This document shows positions 42,180-51,749 of a stretch of 64,000 nt of DNA, one piece after another. This DNA comes from Paenibacillus sp. LS1 (GTDB taxonomy: Bacteria; Bacillota; Bacilli; Paenibacillales; Paenibacillaceae), in the NCBI RefSeq assembly GCF_026013365.1, contig NZ_JAPDOE010000002.1, forward strand, positions 1,054,001-1,118,000, in the 5' to 3' direction. The notes under the pieces are model-generated. The model had not been told where the DNA came from. It made no database searches and was given only the letters and a program-made list of their open reading frames with translations. The position numbers and the translations under genes are program-made. Position 1 is the stretch's first letter; every line of letters starts with the position of its first letter.

Positions 42180-42731
42180 TCAAGCTGTTATTATCGTTAG
42201 TTTCGGCCATTGTTCCTGCCAGCACTTCTTCTGTACGCGTTGATTATAATAGTCAGCATCCGTGAAGAACGGACTTTTGCGGACTACGAGTTGATACAGA
42301 TCATGCAAGCCATGCGGAGCACAGATGTTCACCCGATCCTCTTCATCCAACTGTACTCCTATGGCAGTCACAACTTCTGGCCAATAGCGAAGAGCATCTT
42401 CAGTAGAATGATAAGGAACTGTGCCATTGCGCAGATGCATTCTCGCCTGATTTTTGACCGACCACTTGGCATTGCCTGTCAACTCACGAAGCTGACGCTC
42501 CAACTGGATGTCTCGTTCCTCACGCAGGTCTGACGCATCATAATAGACAACATCGATATCACTATGCAGCTCACGAAGGGCATATCCATGAAGAAGATCC
42601 CAGATATAATTACGAACATATCCTGCGCCTATGTAACATTGAGGCAATTGCAGACTTCGAACTCGCCGCAGGTCGTGCATTAATTCCTCATGAGCCATAA
42701 TCGCTTGAACGAATTTCTCCACATGCAACAC
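42180..42731 (-). CDS. Nucleotidyltransferase family protein (DUF925-like)
   Basis: A 183-residue protein with a polymerase-beta-like signature: CYIGAGYVRNYIWDLLHG and SDIDVVYYD (the acidic D-x-D pair binding metal). KNQARMHLRNG and YHSTEDALRYWPE also fit the DUF925 nucleotidyltransferase family. I start at GTG 42731, five bases after GGGAGG; the GTG at 42752 lies before that site. Acceptor unknown. Confidence 0.82.
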   Translation of the reverse strand: MLHVEKFVQAIMAHEELMHDLRRVRSLQLPQCYIGAGYVRNYIWDLLHGYALRELHSDIDVVYYDASDLREERDIQLERQLRELTGNAKWSVKNQARMHLRNGTVPYHSTEDALRYWPEVVTAIGVQLDEEDRVNICAPHGLHDLYQLVVRKSPFFTDADYYNQRVQKKCWQEQWPKLTIITA

Positions 42732-42946
42732 GTCTGCCTCCCTGCGCTTCACCTTATTGTTCTCTTAATGCGATAAACTCTTGTTCCAATATATCATGTT
42801 TACCTAGTTGCAATAAAATGAACAACGCTTGAACATCCTCTGTACAACTTCGAATCCCTGATTAATCACAACCAAATAACCCATAAACAGCTTCGGTTAT
42901 CCGAGTGTTTACGGGCTACAATGATCGAGTTTGAAACCATTAAAAT

Positions 42947-43792
42947 TTATTTAATCGGTATCCAGATTTGCGGCGGTTGGTTCGGCCCTGGGTATACTTC
43001 CAGCTCTGGCATATACGCGTGCTCATAAGGATTGGATGGAAACCATTCCGAAATAATCTGTTTCCACAGAAGCTGCATGCTCTCCGGCATCGGGCCTTCT
43101 ACTTCAAATACACTCCATTTGGAAGCAGGCATCGTGAAGGTTGATAATCCATCAGGTACCTCACCATCGTAAGCCGTAGCAATCCAGTATTGCATCTGTT
43201 TCTCCTGAATTTCGTTCTGATCCACAACAACGCCAAGTAATCCCTGAATATCCCCATTGTTCAGTTCAAACAAACGATCCTCTGTACCGCTCGTCCACGC
43301 TTCCTGCCACAGCTTCCCTATCCCTTGCAGGTGTTCTCCATCTACATATGAGAAAGCCTGCTTCACTCCTACTAACGTAAATTCAGGATGTTCAACGATT
43401 TTATACTTCATCGGTTCTGCTCCTTGTAGACTCACTTGAATAACCAGACGATTATACGATTGGACAGCGTTACTATTCTTTCGAGCCTCACTGGGTGCGA
43501 TACCATGTTGTCTACGAAAGGCTTTGGAGAAAGATTCCGGTGTATCGAAACCGTATTTAAGCGCCAAATCGATAATTTTAATATCACTCTGAAGCAGCTC
43601 ATGTGCCGCCAATGTCAATCGTCTGCGTCTTATGTACTCGGCTACAGTAACATCAGTTAGTATGGCAAAGGTACGTTGAAAATGAAAAGGAGAGATATGG
43701 GCCTGCGCTGCAATCTGCTCCGTCGTCATATTTTCGAGCAAGTGGTCTTCCATATATTGAATAGCGACCTGTAATGAGTTGATCCAGTTCAT
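42947..43792 (-). CDS. AraC family regulator with GyrI-like effector domain
   Basis: A 281-residue Rob/SoxS-type regulator. The N-terminal AraC DNA-binding domain has two helix-turn-helix units (TTEQIAAQAHISPFHFQRTF and IIDLALKYGFDTPESFSKAF), ending in RQHGIAPSEARK. The C-terminal half is a GyrI-like small-molecule binding domain (FTLVGVKQAFSYVDGEHL, MQYWIATAYDGEVPDGLS, SEWFPSNPYEHAY). The order is the reverse of sugar-type AraC proteins. Start ATG 43792 has AGGAGTGAT upstream. Effector and targets unknown; a DUF1349 gene lies just upstream on the same strand. Confidence 0.93.
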   Translation of the reverse strand: MNWINSLQVAIQYMEDHLLENMTTEQIAAQAHISPFHFQRTFAILTDVTVAEYIRRRRLTLAAHELLQSDIKIIDLALKYGFDTPESFSKAFRRQHGIAPSEARKNSNAVQSYNRLVIQVSLQGAEPMKYKIVEHPEFTLVGVKQAFSYVDGEHLQGIGKLWQEAWTSGTEDRLFELNNGDIQGLLGVVVDQNEIQEKQMQYWIATAYDGEVPDGLSTFTMPASKWSVFEVEGPMPESMQLLWKQIISEWFPSNPYEHAYMPELEVYPGPNQPPQIWIPIK

Positions 43793-43870
43793 GTGTTAAT
43801 CACTCCTTGATGTCTAATATAACTGAAAAACAACCCAATAACCTGTCATGCTGTGCTTTCCTTTGTCCGG

Positions 43871-44479
43871 TTATTCTACTCGGCGAACACTTCCGGTCAC
43901 CCCATGTTGAAGCTGTACATTTGTAAAAGTAACCGTCGTCCCTTGCCCAATGGGGGATTGGGCCACAATGCCAACTTTGATCTCTTCCGGGCAGTCGAGA
44001 CCGAAATAACGAACCAGCTTCCACTTCTCTCCATCCTGAGAATAATGGAAAGCAAAGCTGTTGCCTGCCCGGGCTACACGTAAATAAGGCTTTTTAACCT
44101 CTACAGGTGCTGATACACAATCATCCGAGTTACCACGAGTAACGACACTGAGAATGGATGGCTGTTCTTCGAAATACTCAAAGCAAACTTTAGCCCAATT
44201 CGTATCGTCCACCCTCACCATCAGGCAGCCCGAGTCATACTGTTCTTTCATGTCCACCTGTACTTGAGCGACGATGCTGAAATCTCCCTTGATTATCGTA
44301 TGTAAAAATGGAGCTGAGGCTTTGACCGGGTCCCCTCCCGGATCAATAAAAAAGTCACTGATCGGCGAAACGGTTATCGTTACTTTGCCGTCTTCAATGG
44401 ACCAATCTGCTGGCTCGTTCAGCCATCCCAGATTGGCAGATAATGTTTGACCTGAACATTGTTCGAATAGATTCGTCAT
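43871..44479 (-). CDS. DUF1349 domain protein
   Basis: A 202-residue beta-rich protein of the DUF1349 (concanavalin-like) family: LGWLNEPADWSIEDGKVTI, then DSGCLMVRVDDTNWAKVCFEY and NSFAFHYSQDGEKWKLVRYF. Relatives may bind or act on sugars, but no catalytic residues are established. It has no signal peptide. Start ATG 44479 follows AAAGGGTG; the longer frame starts 9 bases earlier. An AraC regulator gene follows downstream after 78 bases. Confidence 0.85.
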   Translation of the reverse strand: MTNLFEQCSGQTLSANLGWLNEPADWSIEDGKVTITVSPISDFFIDPGGDPVKASAPFLHTIIKGDFSIVAQVQVDMKEQYDSGCLMVRVDDTNWAKVCFEYFEEQPSILSVVTRGNSDDCVSAPVEVKKPYLRVARAGNSFAFHYSQDGEKWKLVRYFGLDCPEEIKVGIVAQSPIGQGTTVTFTNVQLQHGVTGSVRRVE

Positions 44480-44565
44480 GTGGCACACCCTTTGTCTGTG
44501 ATTTTGAATTCGCTGAGTTCTCTGTTGTATTCGTGAAATAACGGAATTATCCTTTCCGATCAGTA

Positions 44566-44600
44566 AAAGGAAAAAAGCGACTCACATGAGTCGCTTGTAT
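44566..44600 (-). terminator. Terminator of the FGE gene
   Basis: Minus strand AGCGACTC-atgt-GAGTCGCT followed by TTTTTTCC, 48 bases after the stop codon. Confidence 0.92.
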
Positions 44601-44647
44601 TCCTTTCATATACATAATCGTATTCGGTATGTCCAATCAATAGCACG

Positions 44648-45718
44648 CTATACCGGCAATACATCGGATGCACATCTAAAACCGATATGTCCGGTGGATG
44701 TATCCGGCGTATTGGGAATCCGTGCTGCCACTCTGTACCGATTGCAATAGGAACGGTGGCAAAGGTAGGAACCACCTTTTAACACCTTGCGAACTTCATC
44801 GGGAGAAGCAACTATCTGAGCAAGTATAGAATTTTCATGATCCGTAACATAGTTGTCAGCGCACCATTCCCATACATTACCTGACATGTTGTACAATCCA
44901 TATCCGTTTGCAGTAAAGGATCGGGATGGAGCTGTACCTGCATAACCATCTGCGGCATTATTTTGAGTTGGAAAGGTTCCTTGCCAGATATTACACTGGT
45001 GCTGTCCATCCGGCCGCAGAACGTCGCCCCAGGGATATTTCTTCTGGATTAATCCACCTCGGGCTGCATATTCCCACTCGGCTTCTGAGGGCAGGCGCTT
45101 ACCCGCCCAGCCACAATACGCATTGGCATCGTTCCAGGAGATATGGATAACGGGATGGTCAGCCCTGTCATTCACATCAGAGTCAGGTCCTTCGGGATGA
45201 GACCAGTCTGCACCTTCAACAACCCACCACCAGGGCGTTTGCTGCACCACGGTACGAACATTCACAGCCGTTTGCGAAGAAACGAACAGATGAAAAACAA
45301 AGGACCAGCCGAATCGCTCGGCTTCTGTTCGATATCCTGTCTCCCGTACAAATTGTCCAAACTGCGCATTGGTCACTGTGCATTCATCCAGATAAAAGGA
45401 GTCCACCTGGGTATCCCGGACAGGCCCTTCCCCATCACCTGCAAAAGCTTCCGGATCATTGGTGCCCATAAGAAAACGTCCACCTTCAATCCATATGCTG
45501 TCCCTATCGTTTCGCCCGGCGATGTTTCCATCGTCTCTCGCCAGCATACTAATCTCAAGAAGGTCAACGGAATGACGTGATGCATGGTCAGACGCTGCAC
45601 TCTCACGGGAAGCCGTCAATTCGGGCTTGTCCTCTAATTGAATTTTCACTTCCATCCTGCCACTTCGGCTTGCAGAACAACAGCAGGAAGTTTCCTTTTT
45701 GGATATCTGACCATGCAT
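44648..45718 (-). CDS. Formylglycine-generating enzyme (sulfatase-modifying factor)
   Basis: Oxidises the active-site cysteine of sulfatases to formylglycine. The 356-residue product ends in the FGE domain: WIEGGRFLMGTND, DECTVTNAQFGQFVRETGY, PVIHISWNDANAYCGWAGKRLPSEAEWE, and the copper/catalytic cysteines in GGSYLCHRSYCNRYR (residues 320 and 325 from my start). That is the same spacing as characterised FGEs, so it is likely active. The N-terminal 60-70 residues are extra, with a CCC cluster. I start at the second ATG (45718) because the first (45727) abuts GGGG. A Cys-type sulfatase lies about 2 kb upstream on the same strand. Confidence 0.93.
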   Translation of the reverse strand: MHGQISKKETSCCCSASRSGRMEVKIQLEDKPELTASRESAASDHASRHSVDLLEISMLARDDGNIAGRNDRDSIWIEGGRFLMGTNDPEAFAGDGEGPVRDTQVDSFYLDECTVTNAQFGQFVRETGYRTEAERFGWSFVFHLFVSSQTAVNVRTVVQQTPWWWVVEGADWSHPEGPDSDVNDRADHPVIHISWNDANAYCGWAGKRLPSEAEWEYAARGGLIQKKYPWGDVLRPDGQHQCNIWQGTFPTQNNAADGYAGTAPSRSFTANGYGLYNMSGNVWEWCADNYVTDHENSILAQIVASPDEVRKVLKGGSYLCHRSYCNRYRVAARIPNTPDTSTGHIGFRCASDVLPV

Positions 45719-45741
45719 CTGAAACATCCCCTTCCCTTGGT

Positions 45742-47640
45742 TTAAGACTCATGATCCCCATTGTACACGACGGGAAGAATGTTCGGGACGGTTGGTGTTG
45801 TCATTCCTTCACCCAGATAATAATCCGTCAACAAGGATTGCATATATCCTTTCACCGCCAGCCCATTGCGGTAGGCCGGGTTATGCGGCAACGTGTAGAT
45901 GCGGACATCGGATGGTATCGTTGTTGTGTACAGACGTAATGCTGTGAAATCACTCGTTTCATAGAGAATTTCCTCTCTCCAATCCCCCAATAGATCGCCA
46001 TAGAGCACAGGGGCGTTTCTGGAATTCACGCGAACATCATCGGCTGTAAACAGACGTGTTGTTGTGTTCTGCTCCCAATCCCACTTTTCCACAAAATTCT
46101 TATCCAGCAGCTCGCCAAGCACATCACCATCCCACCAAATTCTGAAATTGGTTGAGGGCTGAACTGAGCTGATCACTTCGCCGTCCACATTGTAGATATT
46201 GCCTGAACTTGACCACATCTCAAGCCCATGGTGCGTTGGATCAATATCCGCCAGTGTTCCCCGTGCGACATCCTGCGGGATTTCCCCTGTACGAATGATC
46301 TCGCCCGTCGCCGCATCGGCATAAAACCAAGGGAATTGATTGACGTTTCCGTTCTCCGCCTGCTGAATCCCGAATTGCTCCAGCCCCGGTCGATCCGGAT
46401 CAATGTCTGTAATGTGGAAACGATCGCCATGGACTACACCCGGCAGACTGTATAAGGTCTCCCCGTTATCATCCAGCGCCCAGCCTCCGAATGACAGCTC
46501 ATCCTTCCCATCCCCGTCAAGATCCAGTATACGAATCTGGTGGAAAAACTCACCGTCCGCTCCCGCATGTCTCCAACGCTCGGTCAGGGCACCACCTGCA
46601 TAGTCATAGGCTGACGTCACATACTGAAAGTTGCGGCTGAGCGTACGATTTTTGAGCGCCGTAATCAGGCTTGGATGTTCACCATCCAGATAAGCAATGC
46701 CAAAGTGCCCACTGAGCGGACCATCGGCTGCATAATCATTGGTTATCGTTGTGCGTGCCGCTTCTGTTCCCGTCCATCCATTCACGACGGAAACATACTG
46801 TGCACGCTCCGCTGTAGCAGGAACGACCTGACCATCCGCAAACGCTACCCCTTCAAAGGTACGCAGCAGCACTTCAGCCCTCCCGTCACTGTCCAGATCA
46901 AACACCGTTATATTGTCGTTGTCACGCCAGCCGCCCAGTCCAGCCACACCGAATTCGCTCACCGAAGCAGGTGGCGCATTATATGTATCGATCGTGGTCA
47001 CGCTGTAAGGCCCCAGATCAATTCGCCATAGGAAACCTTCGGTCAGGCTGTAGGCTTCCACATATTTATTGCCTCCGTTCACCGGAATGCGGGTGACTAC
47101 GTATTCATATTCCCCATCACCGTCCAGATCCCCTGGCCAGCCATGCTGCACAAAATAATCGGACGGATTGGATGTTATATTTTGCAATGGAATACTGAAA
47201 TAATTGCGGATCTCGGGATTCGCCGCCAACACAACCTCTGCACTCTCATCCTGTAAGCTATCCTCCACATAAGACTTCACGATATACGTATGGCTCTGAG
47301 TTACATCTACATTGGTGTCCGTATAATTGGTTCCCTGTGTCAAAGGCTGGTCATTCAGCTTCACCTCTTCTGTACCCGTCCGACGATAGATATCAAATGT
47401 AACCTGCTGCGGTTCGGTCCCAAGCAGACGCCAGCTCAGATATACCTTGCTCTCTCCCAGATATACGGCAGTGAGACCTCTTCCCAGATTTTCAACCAGA
47501 CGTGGTGCAGACCCCTCTGCGGCATCTGCCTGAAGTACGCCCCCTCCCGGTGAAACAACACCAGTCCATCCAATAACTCCACTTAACAGCAATGTGAATA
47601 GTACTTTTGTTCCTTTGACCACAGTTGATTTGGTTTTCAT
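45742..47640 (-). CDS. Rhamnogalacturonan lyase, PL11 family (YesW/YesX-like)
   Basis: Polysaccharide lyase cleaving the GalA-rhamnose backbone of rhamnogalacturonan I. The 632-residue product has a signal peptide ending at ADA-A near residue 40, so it is secreted. It then shows the PL11 N-terminal pattern (RLVENLGRGLTAVYLGESKVYLSWRLLGTEP), a short Ig-like linker, and the eight-bladed propeller core: QHGWPGDLDGDGEYEYVVTR, VFDLDSDGRAEVLLRTFEG and DLDGDGKDELSFGG. The propeller has repeated calcium-binding D-x-D-x-D-G loops. Start ATG 47640 has AGGGG upstream. It sits between the sulfatase and FGE genes on the same strand. Confidence 0.93.
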   Translation of the reverse strand: MKTKSTVVKGTKVLFTLLLSGVIGWTGVVSPGGGVLQADAAEGSAPRLVENLGRGLTAVYLGESKVYLSWRLLGTEPQQVTFDIYRRTGTEEVKLNDQPLTQGTNYTDTNVDVTQSHTYIVKSYVEDSLQDESAEVVLAANPEIRNYFSIPLQNITSNPSDYFVQHGWPGDLDGDGEYEYVVTRIPVNGGNKYVEAYSLTEGFLWRIDLGPYSVTTIDTYNAPPASVSEFGVAGLGGWRDNDNITVFDLDSDGRAEVLLRTFEGVAFADGQVVPATAERAQYVSVVNGWTGTEAARTTITNDYAADGPLSGHFGIAYLDGEHPSLITALKNRTLSRNFQYVTSAYDYAGGALTERWRHAGADGEFFHQIRILDLDGDGKDELSFGGWALDDNGETLYSLPGVVHGDRFHITDIDPDRPGLEQFGIQQAENGNVNQFPWFYADAATGEIIRTGEIPQDVARGTLADIDPTHHGLEMWSSSGNIYNVDGEVISSVQPSTNFRIWWDGDVLGELLDKNFVEKWDWEQNTTTRLFTADDVRVNSRNAPVLYGDLLGDWREEILYETSDFTALRLYTTTIPSDVRIYTLPHNPAYRNGLAVKGYMQSLLTDYYLGEGMTTPTVPNILPVVYNGDHES

Positions 47641-47791
47641 TTACAATTCCCCTCCATCGATTGGTTAGTATATGCTTACAAAAAAAAGCAAAGCCGGTTA
47701 TCTCTGTCCCTACGAGCCAATCTAATGAGATCGACTGAACTGGTTCAGCAATAACTGCTTTGCCTCCGGTTGCCCGGTCAACAGGGTCTAT

Positions 47792-49309
47792 CTACCGCTC
47801 TAACGGCTTGGTTCCTCCACGATCATAGAAAAAGGGGCCTTTCGCCCAACTGACAGCCAGATGCATCAGCAGTTCGGTCTTTAGTTGCTCCCGAATTACA
47901 GCATGCTGATCCTCATCATACTGATTCGTCCACTCATGAGGGTCAACCGTCAGGTGATACAATTCCCCCTTCGTTTCATGCACTCTGGATGCGGACTCCG
48001 CGACAGAGCCTTCCATGTACAGAATGAGCTTCCACTCCGTGGTCCGCCACATATAGGCTGGAGCCGAATGAGGCGCCGTTACGCCCTTTCCATGAAATTC
48101 ACAGAACGTTCCGCGATGCCGGAGATCGCCCAGCAGATCGACACCAGGAAGCATCAGATTCGCTTCAAGTCCGGCTGCACGTGTCAATGTCGGCACCAGA
48201 TCCACCAACTCCGCAGGCCCTTGGTCAATCGTTCCGCGCTTCTGCTCCTCAATGTGGGTACCGGACAAGATAAGCGGCACCCTCACGCTACTGTCATACA
48301 GATTGTATTTGGTGAAGCGAAACTGTCGTTCCCCCAACATCTCTCCATGATCCGAGACAAATACAATCAGCGCGTTCTCCAGCCTTCCCTGGTTCTCCAA
48401 CTTCTCCAAAGCGAGTCCAAAGTAATGATCGAGCCAGGAGCAATTCGCCCAGTATCTTAACGTTGTCTTCCTTCGCTCCTCCAAACTGCGCTCGTCCCAT
48501 ACCTTCTTCTTGTCGAGATACGACTGGCGACTATTCGAATTCAATTCATCCGAAGCTGCCAGGTGAGTCTGCATTTCATCCTCCCAAGGCGGTTGCGGGA
48601 TATCCGGAATATCTTCCAGCCTGTACAGATCTTCGAATGCTTGGGGCACATTGAACCCGGCATGTGGCTTCAGGAAAGACAGATAAAAAAATAACGGCCG
48701 CTCCGGGTCTACCCCTTCATCCAAAAATTGCAGCGCCTGCTCGGCTACCCAGCCATCCCGATGCTGGTTCATCGGAATCTGACTCGTAAGCCCTGTATAA
48801 CCGTTGACATTTTCCTCGCCGCTGCCAAAATCCTTGGTCTCCTGATGATAGGCTTCCAGTGCTTCGGGATGGGAGTCGCCCATCATTGTCGCTCCCTGTT
48901 CATAATGACCACTTTGACGAGAAAGACCGATCGATCTTACTTCGAACCCTCGCGTAGAAGGCTCCTCTACACCATCACTATGGTTCCAATGCGTTTTTCC
49001 AAATCCGGCTGTCTGATACCCTGCGCGGTGCATTAACTCCGGCAACGGTTCGGAAGGCAGTTTGTCTTCCTCGAACAAACCGCCATAATTCGTTCGGACC
49101 CCAAGCTGGGATGGATAATACCCCATCATCATGGAGCTTCGGCTTGGCGCACACATCGGCGATTGGCAGACCGCATCCTGGAACGTGATTCCCTCGGCTG
49201 CAAGTTTATCCAGATTCGGTGTATGAATATGTTCATTGAACGTTCCAATACAGTCCCATCGTTGCTGATCTGTCATGAGAAAAATAATATTTGGCTTGTC
49301 CTGTGACAC
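47792..49309 (-). CDS. Sulfatase, Cys type (FGE-dependent)
   Basis: Alkaline-phosphatase-superfamily sulfatase removing sulfate esters, probably from a sugar. The product is about 505 residues. It has the N-terminal KPNIIFLMTDQQRWDC with a metal Asp 14, and the activation motif MCAPSRSSMMMG, in which C-A-P-S-R (53-57) is the exact CxPxR substrate of formylglycine-generating enzymes. FGKTHWNH, LSFLKPHAGF and FVSDHGEMLGERQF carry other active-site residues. No signal peptide, so cytoplasmic. The start is GTG at 49309 or 49321; the latter abuts the ribosome site AAAGGAGA. The locus also encodes the matching FGE and a PL11 lyase, suggesting action on imported oligosaccharides. Confidence 0.93.
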   Translation of the reverse strand: MSQDKPNIIFLMTDQQRWDCIGTFNEHIHTPNLDKLAAEGITFQDAVCQSPMCAPSRSSMMMGYYPSQLGVRTNYGGLFEEDKLPSEPLPELMHRAGYQTAGFGKTHWNHSDGVEEPSTRGFEVRSIGLSRQSGHYEQGATMMGDSHPEALEAYHQETKDFGSGEENVNGYTGLTSQIPMNQHRDGWVAEQALQFLDEGVDPERPLFFYLSFLKPHAGFNVPQAFEDLYRLEDIPDIPQPPWEDEMQTHLAASDELNSNSRQSYLDKKKVWDERSLEERRKTTLRYWANCSWLDHYFGLALEKLENQGRLENALIVFVSDHGEMLGERQFRFTKYNLYDSSVRVPLILSGTHIEEQKRGTIDQGPAELVDLVPTLTRAAGLEANLMLPGVDLLGDLRHRGTFCEFHGKGVTAPHSAPAYMWRTTEWKLILYMEGSVAESASRVHETKGELYHLTVDPHEWTNQYDEDQHAVIREQLKTELLMHLAVSWAKGPFFYDRGGTKPLER

Positions 49310-49351
49310 GTCACATCTCACTCTCCTTTGGGCTGAAAACTAAGGCGTGAT

Positions 49352-51706
49352 TTAAACGGAGCGGTTACCCCGATTGTGCCCGGTATGCTTGTGAATGTCT
49401 TCCCGGTAACGACTTGGCGTCGTTCCCTCACTTTTTTTGAACAAACGATTGAAGTAACTGGGCTGATAGCCCACCTGCTCCGCAATTTCACTGATCTTGA
49501 CATCTGTTGATTCAAGCAGCTCCTTGGCCCTGTGAAGTCTTACCTCCGTCAAGTAGTCCACAAAATTTTGCCCGAATGTCTGCTTGAACGCCCGACTTAA
49601 CGTGTAGGAATGAATCCCATGAAGATCTGCCAATTCATCCAGCGATAATGCTTCTGCATACTGCTGCTGCGCATGCTCCTTCATCTGATGAACCGCCATC
49701 TGTATCTGCTTCTCTTCCTTGCCTGTGAATTCCTCTACACATACGTGCACAATCCGTTCCCTGAACCACTGGAACAATTCATCCAAATCATGCAGTTGCA
49801 GTACCTCTTCATACATCCCTACCCCAAACAGTTCGACCGGATCTTCCCCTAATTGCAAAAGGGTATGTTGTATGCGTGCCAGCAGTTGGAATAAAGCCTG
49901 ACGAACATGCTTCTCCGGCACTTCAGATCCAGCATACGTGCCAATAAATATGCTGAACTGTTCCAGAGCAGAGTCCTGTTCACCACTACGTAATGCCGAG
50001 ATGATGGCCTGCTCCAGCTCAAGCGGATATACTCCATGTTCATTCACATCCTGCGCTGCCTCCTCATTCATATCAATGATGGTCGCGTTGGAAGAGAATT
50101 GTCTTTTCCTCAACACAGCCCTCGATTCTCTGACCAGCTGTGGGATATGGGATGCATCTGATGTGAGTTTACTGATCGATACTGTCATACGGACGTTCCA
50201 TTCCGAATGCACGGCTTCCAGCCAATGCTGGGCCATTCGAGATAATTCATCTCTGAATTCAGGCGTCTCTGGCTGGACCTCTGGAGGGATAGCGAGCAAC
50301 AGTGCAATGGACATGTCATGGTAATTAATCGTTTCGGCACGGTAAGGAAGATCCTCCAACTGCCTGTTCAGCATGTCCGTTGCGGCAAAACTGATCCACT
50401 CCTGAGATTCGCTCCGATTTTGCTCCTTTGCCCCATATAGAAGAACTGCACTCGGACGAATGTGAGCAAACAGGATGATGAACCGCTCATCTCGAAGGAC
50501 CCAGCCCAGCTGTGCCAGACGTTGCTTCCATTCATGGTCGGATGACAATAACAGATGACCCAGCGTGAGTTGAATCAGCAAGCTTTCCCGAGCGAGTGGA
50601 AGTTGCTCTTCCAACCGTTGCTGCAACGATTCTCTCTCCTGATTAACGCCAATCCAGCGCTGTTCAATATGCTTGATTTCATCCAGTTGTACAGACCCAT
50701 TTGGGCGGACAGAAGCCACGGTAAATATTCGCAGTAATTTCGTAAACGGTTTATAGAGTTGCAGCGAACCGACCCACGACAGGATCAGAGCCAGCAAGAG
50801 TCCAGATCCGTTGACGAGAAGAATGATTCGGGGTACAGACACAATTGGAGCTACAATTTCATTGAGAGGCACCGCGGACACATAAGTCCAATCGGTACCC
50901 AGTCTGCGATAGGTGCCCGATTGAACCGAGTAGGTCAGGCCCTCATATTCCATCAGAAATGAAGACAGATTCCCTTCCTGGTTCAACAGATGTTCACGAA
51001 CAGCATGCTGTAATCCACCAAGCGATTGGTCTTGTGGGAGCATGGGCTTGCCCTGCTCATCCAGCAGGAATGTCGTCCCGCCATTATACGGAGACAAGGT
51101 CTGTAACATGTTACCCAGTTGCTTGTTATCCAGCGTGATCGTTAGTGCCCCGAGTGCATCGTCGCTTCCACCCGGAAGTCGATTCACCATCATCATGGAG
51201 GTGCTATCCATGGAGCGGGACCAATATGTGGCCTGGGGCTGATGAGTTAGCAGTTCATACTTCTCGATCTCCCCAGTGTCTTTGATAAAATCATACCGTT
51301 CAGAATCCATCTTCACGGCCTGCGGTTCCCCCAGATACAACTGAACTTTGCCGATCAATGTATTGGAATTCTGAATCATCAGCAGCAATCGGTACAGTTC
51401 ATGCACCTGTTTATACTTGAATACAAAATCGAGCTCTTTCAGACGATTATCGAAAACCGGATCGAAGGCCCACTGCGAGAAGGTCAATTCAAGCGCATCC
51501 AATTGATCGCCAACCCACACGGTACGCTGTTCAAACTGATGCAGATGGGTTTGCTGCAAAATCTTTTCCATTTTGACGGTGACCCAGCCATACAGCAGCA
51601 CCCCTGTAATAACTCCCGGAATGCAAGCGATAAACAGAATCATCATCAGACTGCGCCTGAAATAACGCCCTTTGGGTAATGGGTCTGCTGTGCGCTTGAA
51701 TATCAT
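49352..51706 (-). CDS. Membrane-bound AraC family regulator (YtdP/YesN-like)
   Basis: A 784-residue regulator with membrane helix 1 (about 18-42), an extracellular Cache-like sensor domain, helix 2 (about 290-312; IILLVNGSGLLLALILSWV), a cytoplasmic linker, and the C-terminal AraC domain (LSLDELADLHGIHSYTLSRAF and ISEIAEQVGYQPSYFNRLFKKSEG). It probably senses an extracellular oligosaccharide or its transporter and activates the adjacent importer and catabolic genes. The ATG at 51706 has GGAGG nine bases upstream. It lies 43 bases after the importer genes and 42 bases before the sulfatase start, all on one strand. It is the intact counterpart of the truncated gene at 11443-12900. Confidence 0.93.
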   Translation of the reverse strand: MIFKRTADPLPKGRYFRRSLMMILFIACIPGVITGVLLYGWVTVKMEKILQQTHLHQFEQRTVWVGDQLDALELTFSQWAFDPVFDNRLKELDFVFKYKQVHELYRLLLMIQNSNTLIGKVQLYLGEPQAVKMDSERYDFIKDTGEIEKYELLTHQPQATYWSRSMDSTSMMMVNRLPGGSDDALGALTITLDNKQLGNMLQTLSPYNGGTTFLLDEQGKPMLPQDQSLGGLQHAVREHLLNQEGNLSSFLMEYEGLTYSVQSGTYRRLGTDWTYVSAVPLNEIVAPIVSVPRIILLVNGSGLLLALILSWVGSLQLYKPFTKLLRIFTVASVRPNGSVQLDEIKHIEQRWIGVNQERESLQQRLEEQLPLARESLLIQLTLGHLLLSSDHEWKQRLAQLGWVLRDERFIILFAHIRPSAVLLYGAKEQNRSESQEWISFAATDMLNRQLEDLPYRAETINYHDMSIALLLAIPPEVQPETPEFRDELSRMAQHWLEAVHSEWNVRMTVSISKLTSDASHIPQLVRESRAVLRKRQFSSNATIIDMNEEAAQDVNEHGVYPLELEQAIISALRSGEQDSALEQFSIFIGTYAGSEVPEKHVRQALFQLLARIQHTLLQLGEDPVELFGVGMYEEVLQLHDLDELFQWFRERIVHVCVEEFTGKEEKQIQMAVHQMKEHAQQQYAEALSLDELADLHGIHSYTLSRAFKQTFGQNFVDYLTEVRLHRAKELLESTDVKISEIAEQVGYQPSYFNRLFKKSEGTTPSRYREDIHKHTGHNRGNRSV

Positions 51707-51749
51707 CTGTATGGACCTCCTTCCCGGGAATACCCGCCTGAATGCAGAT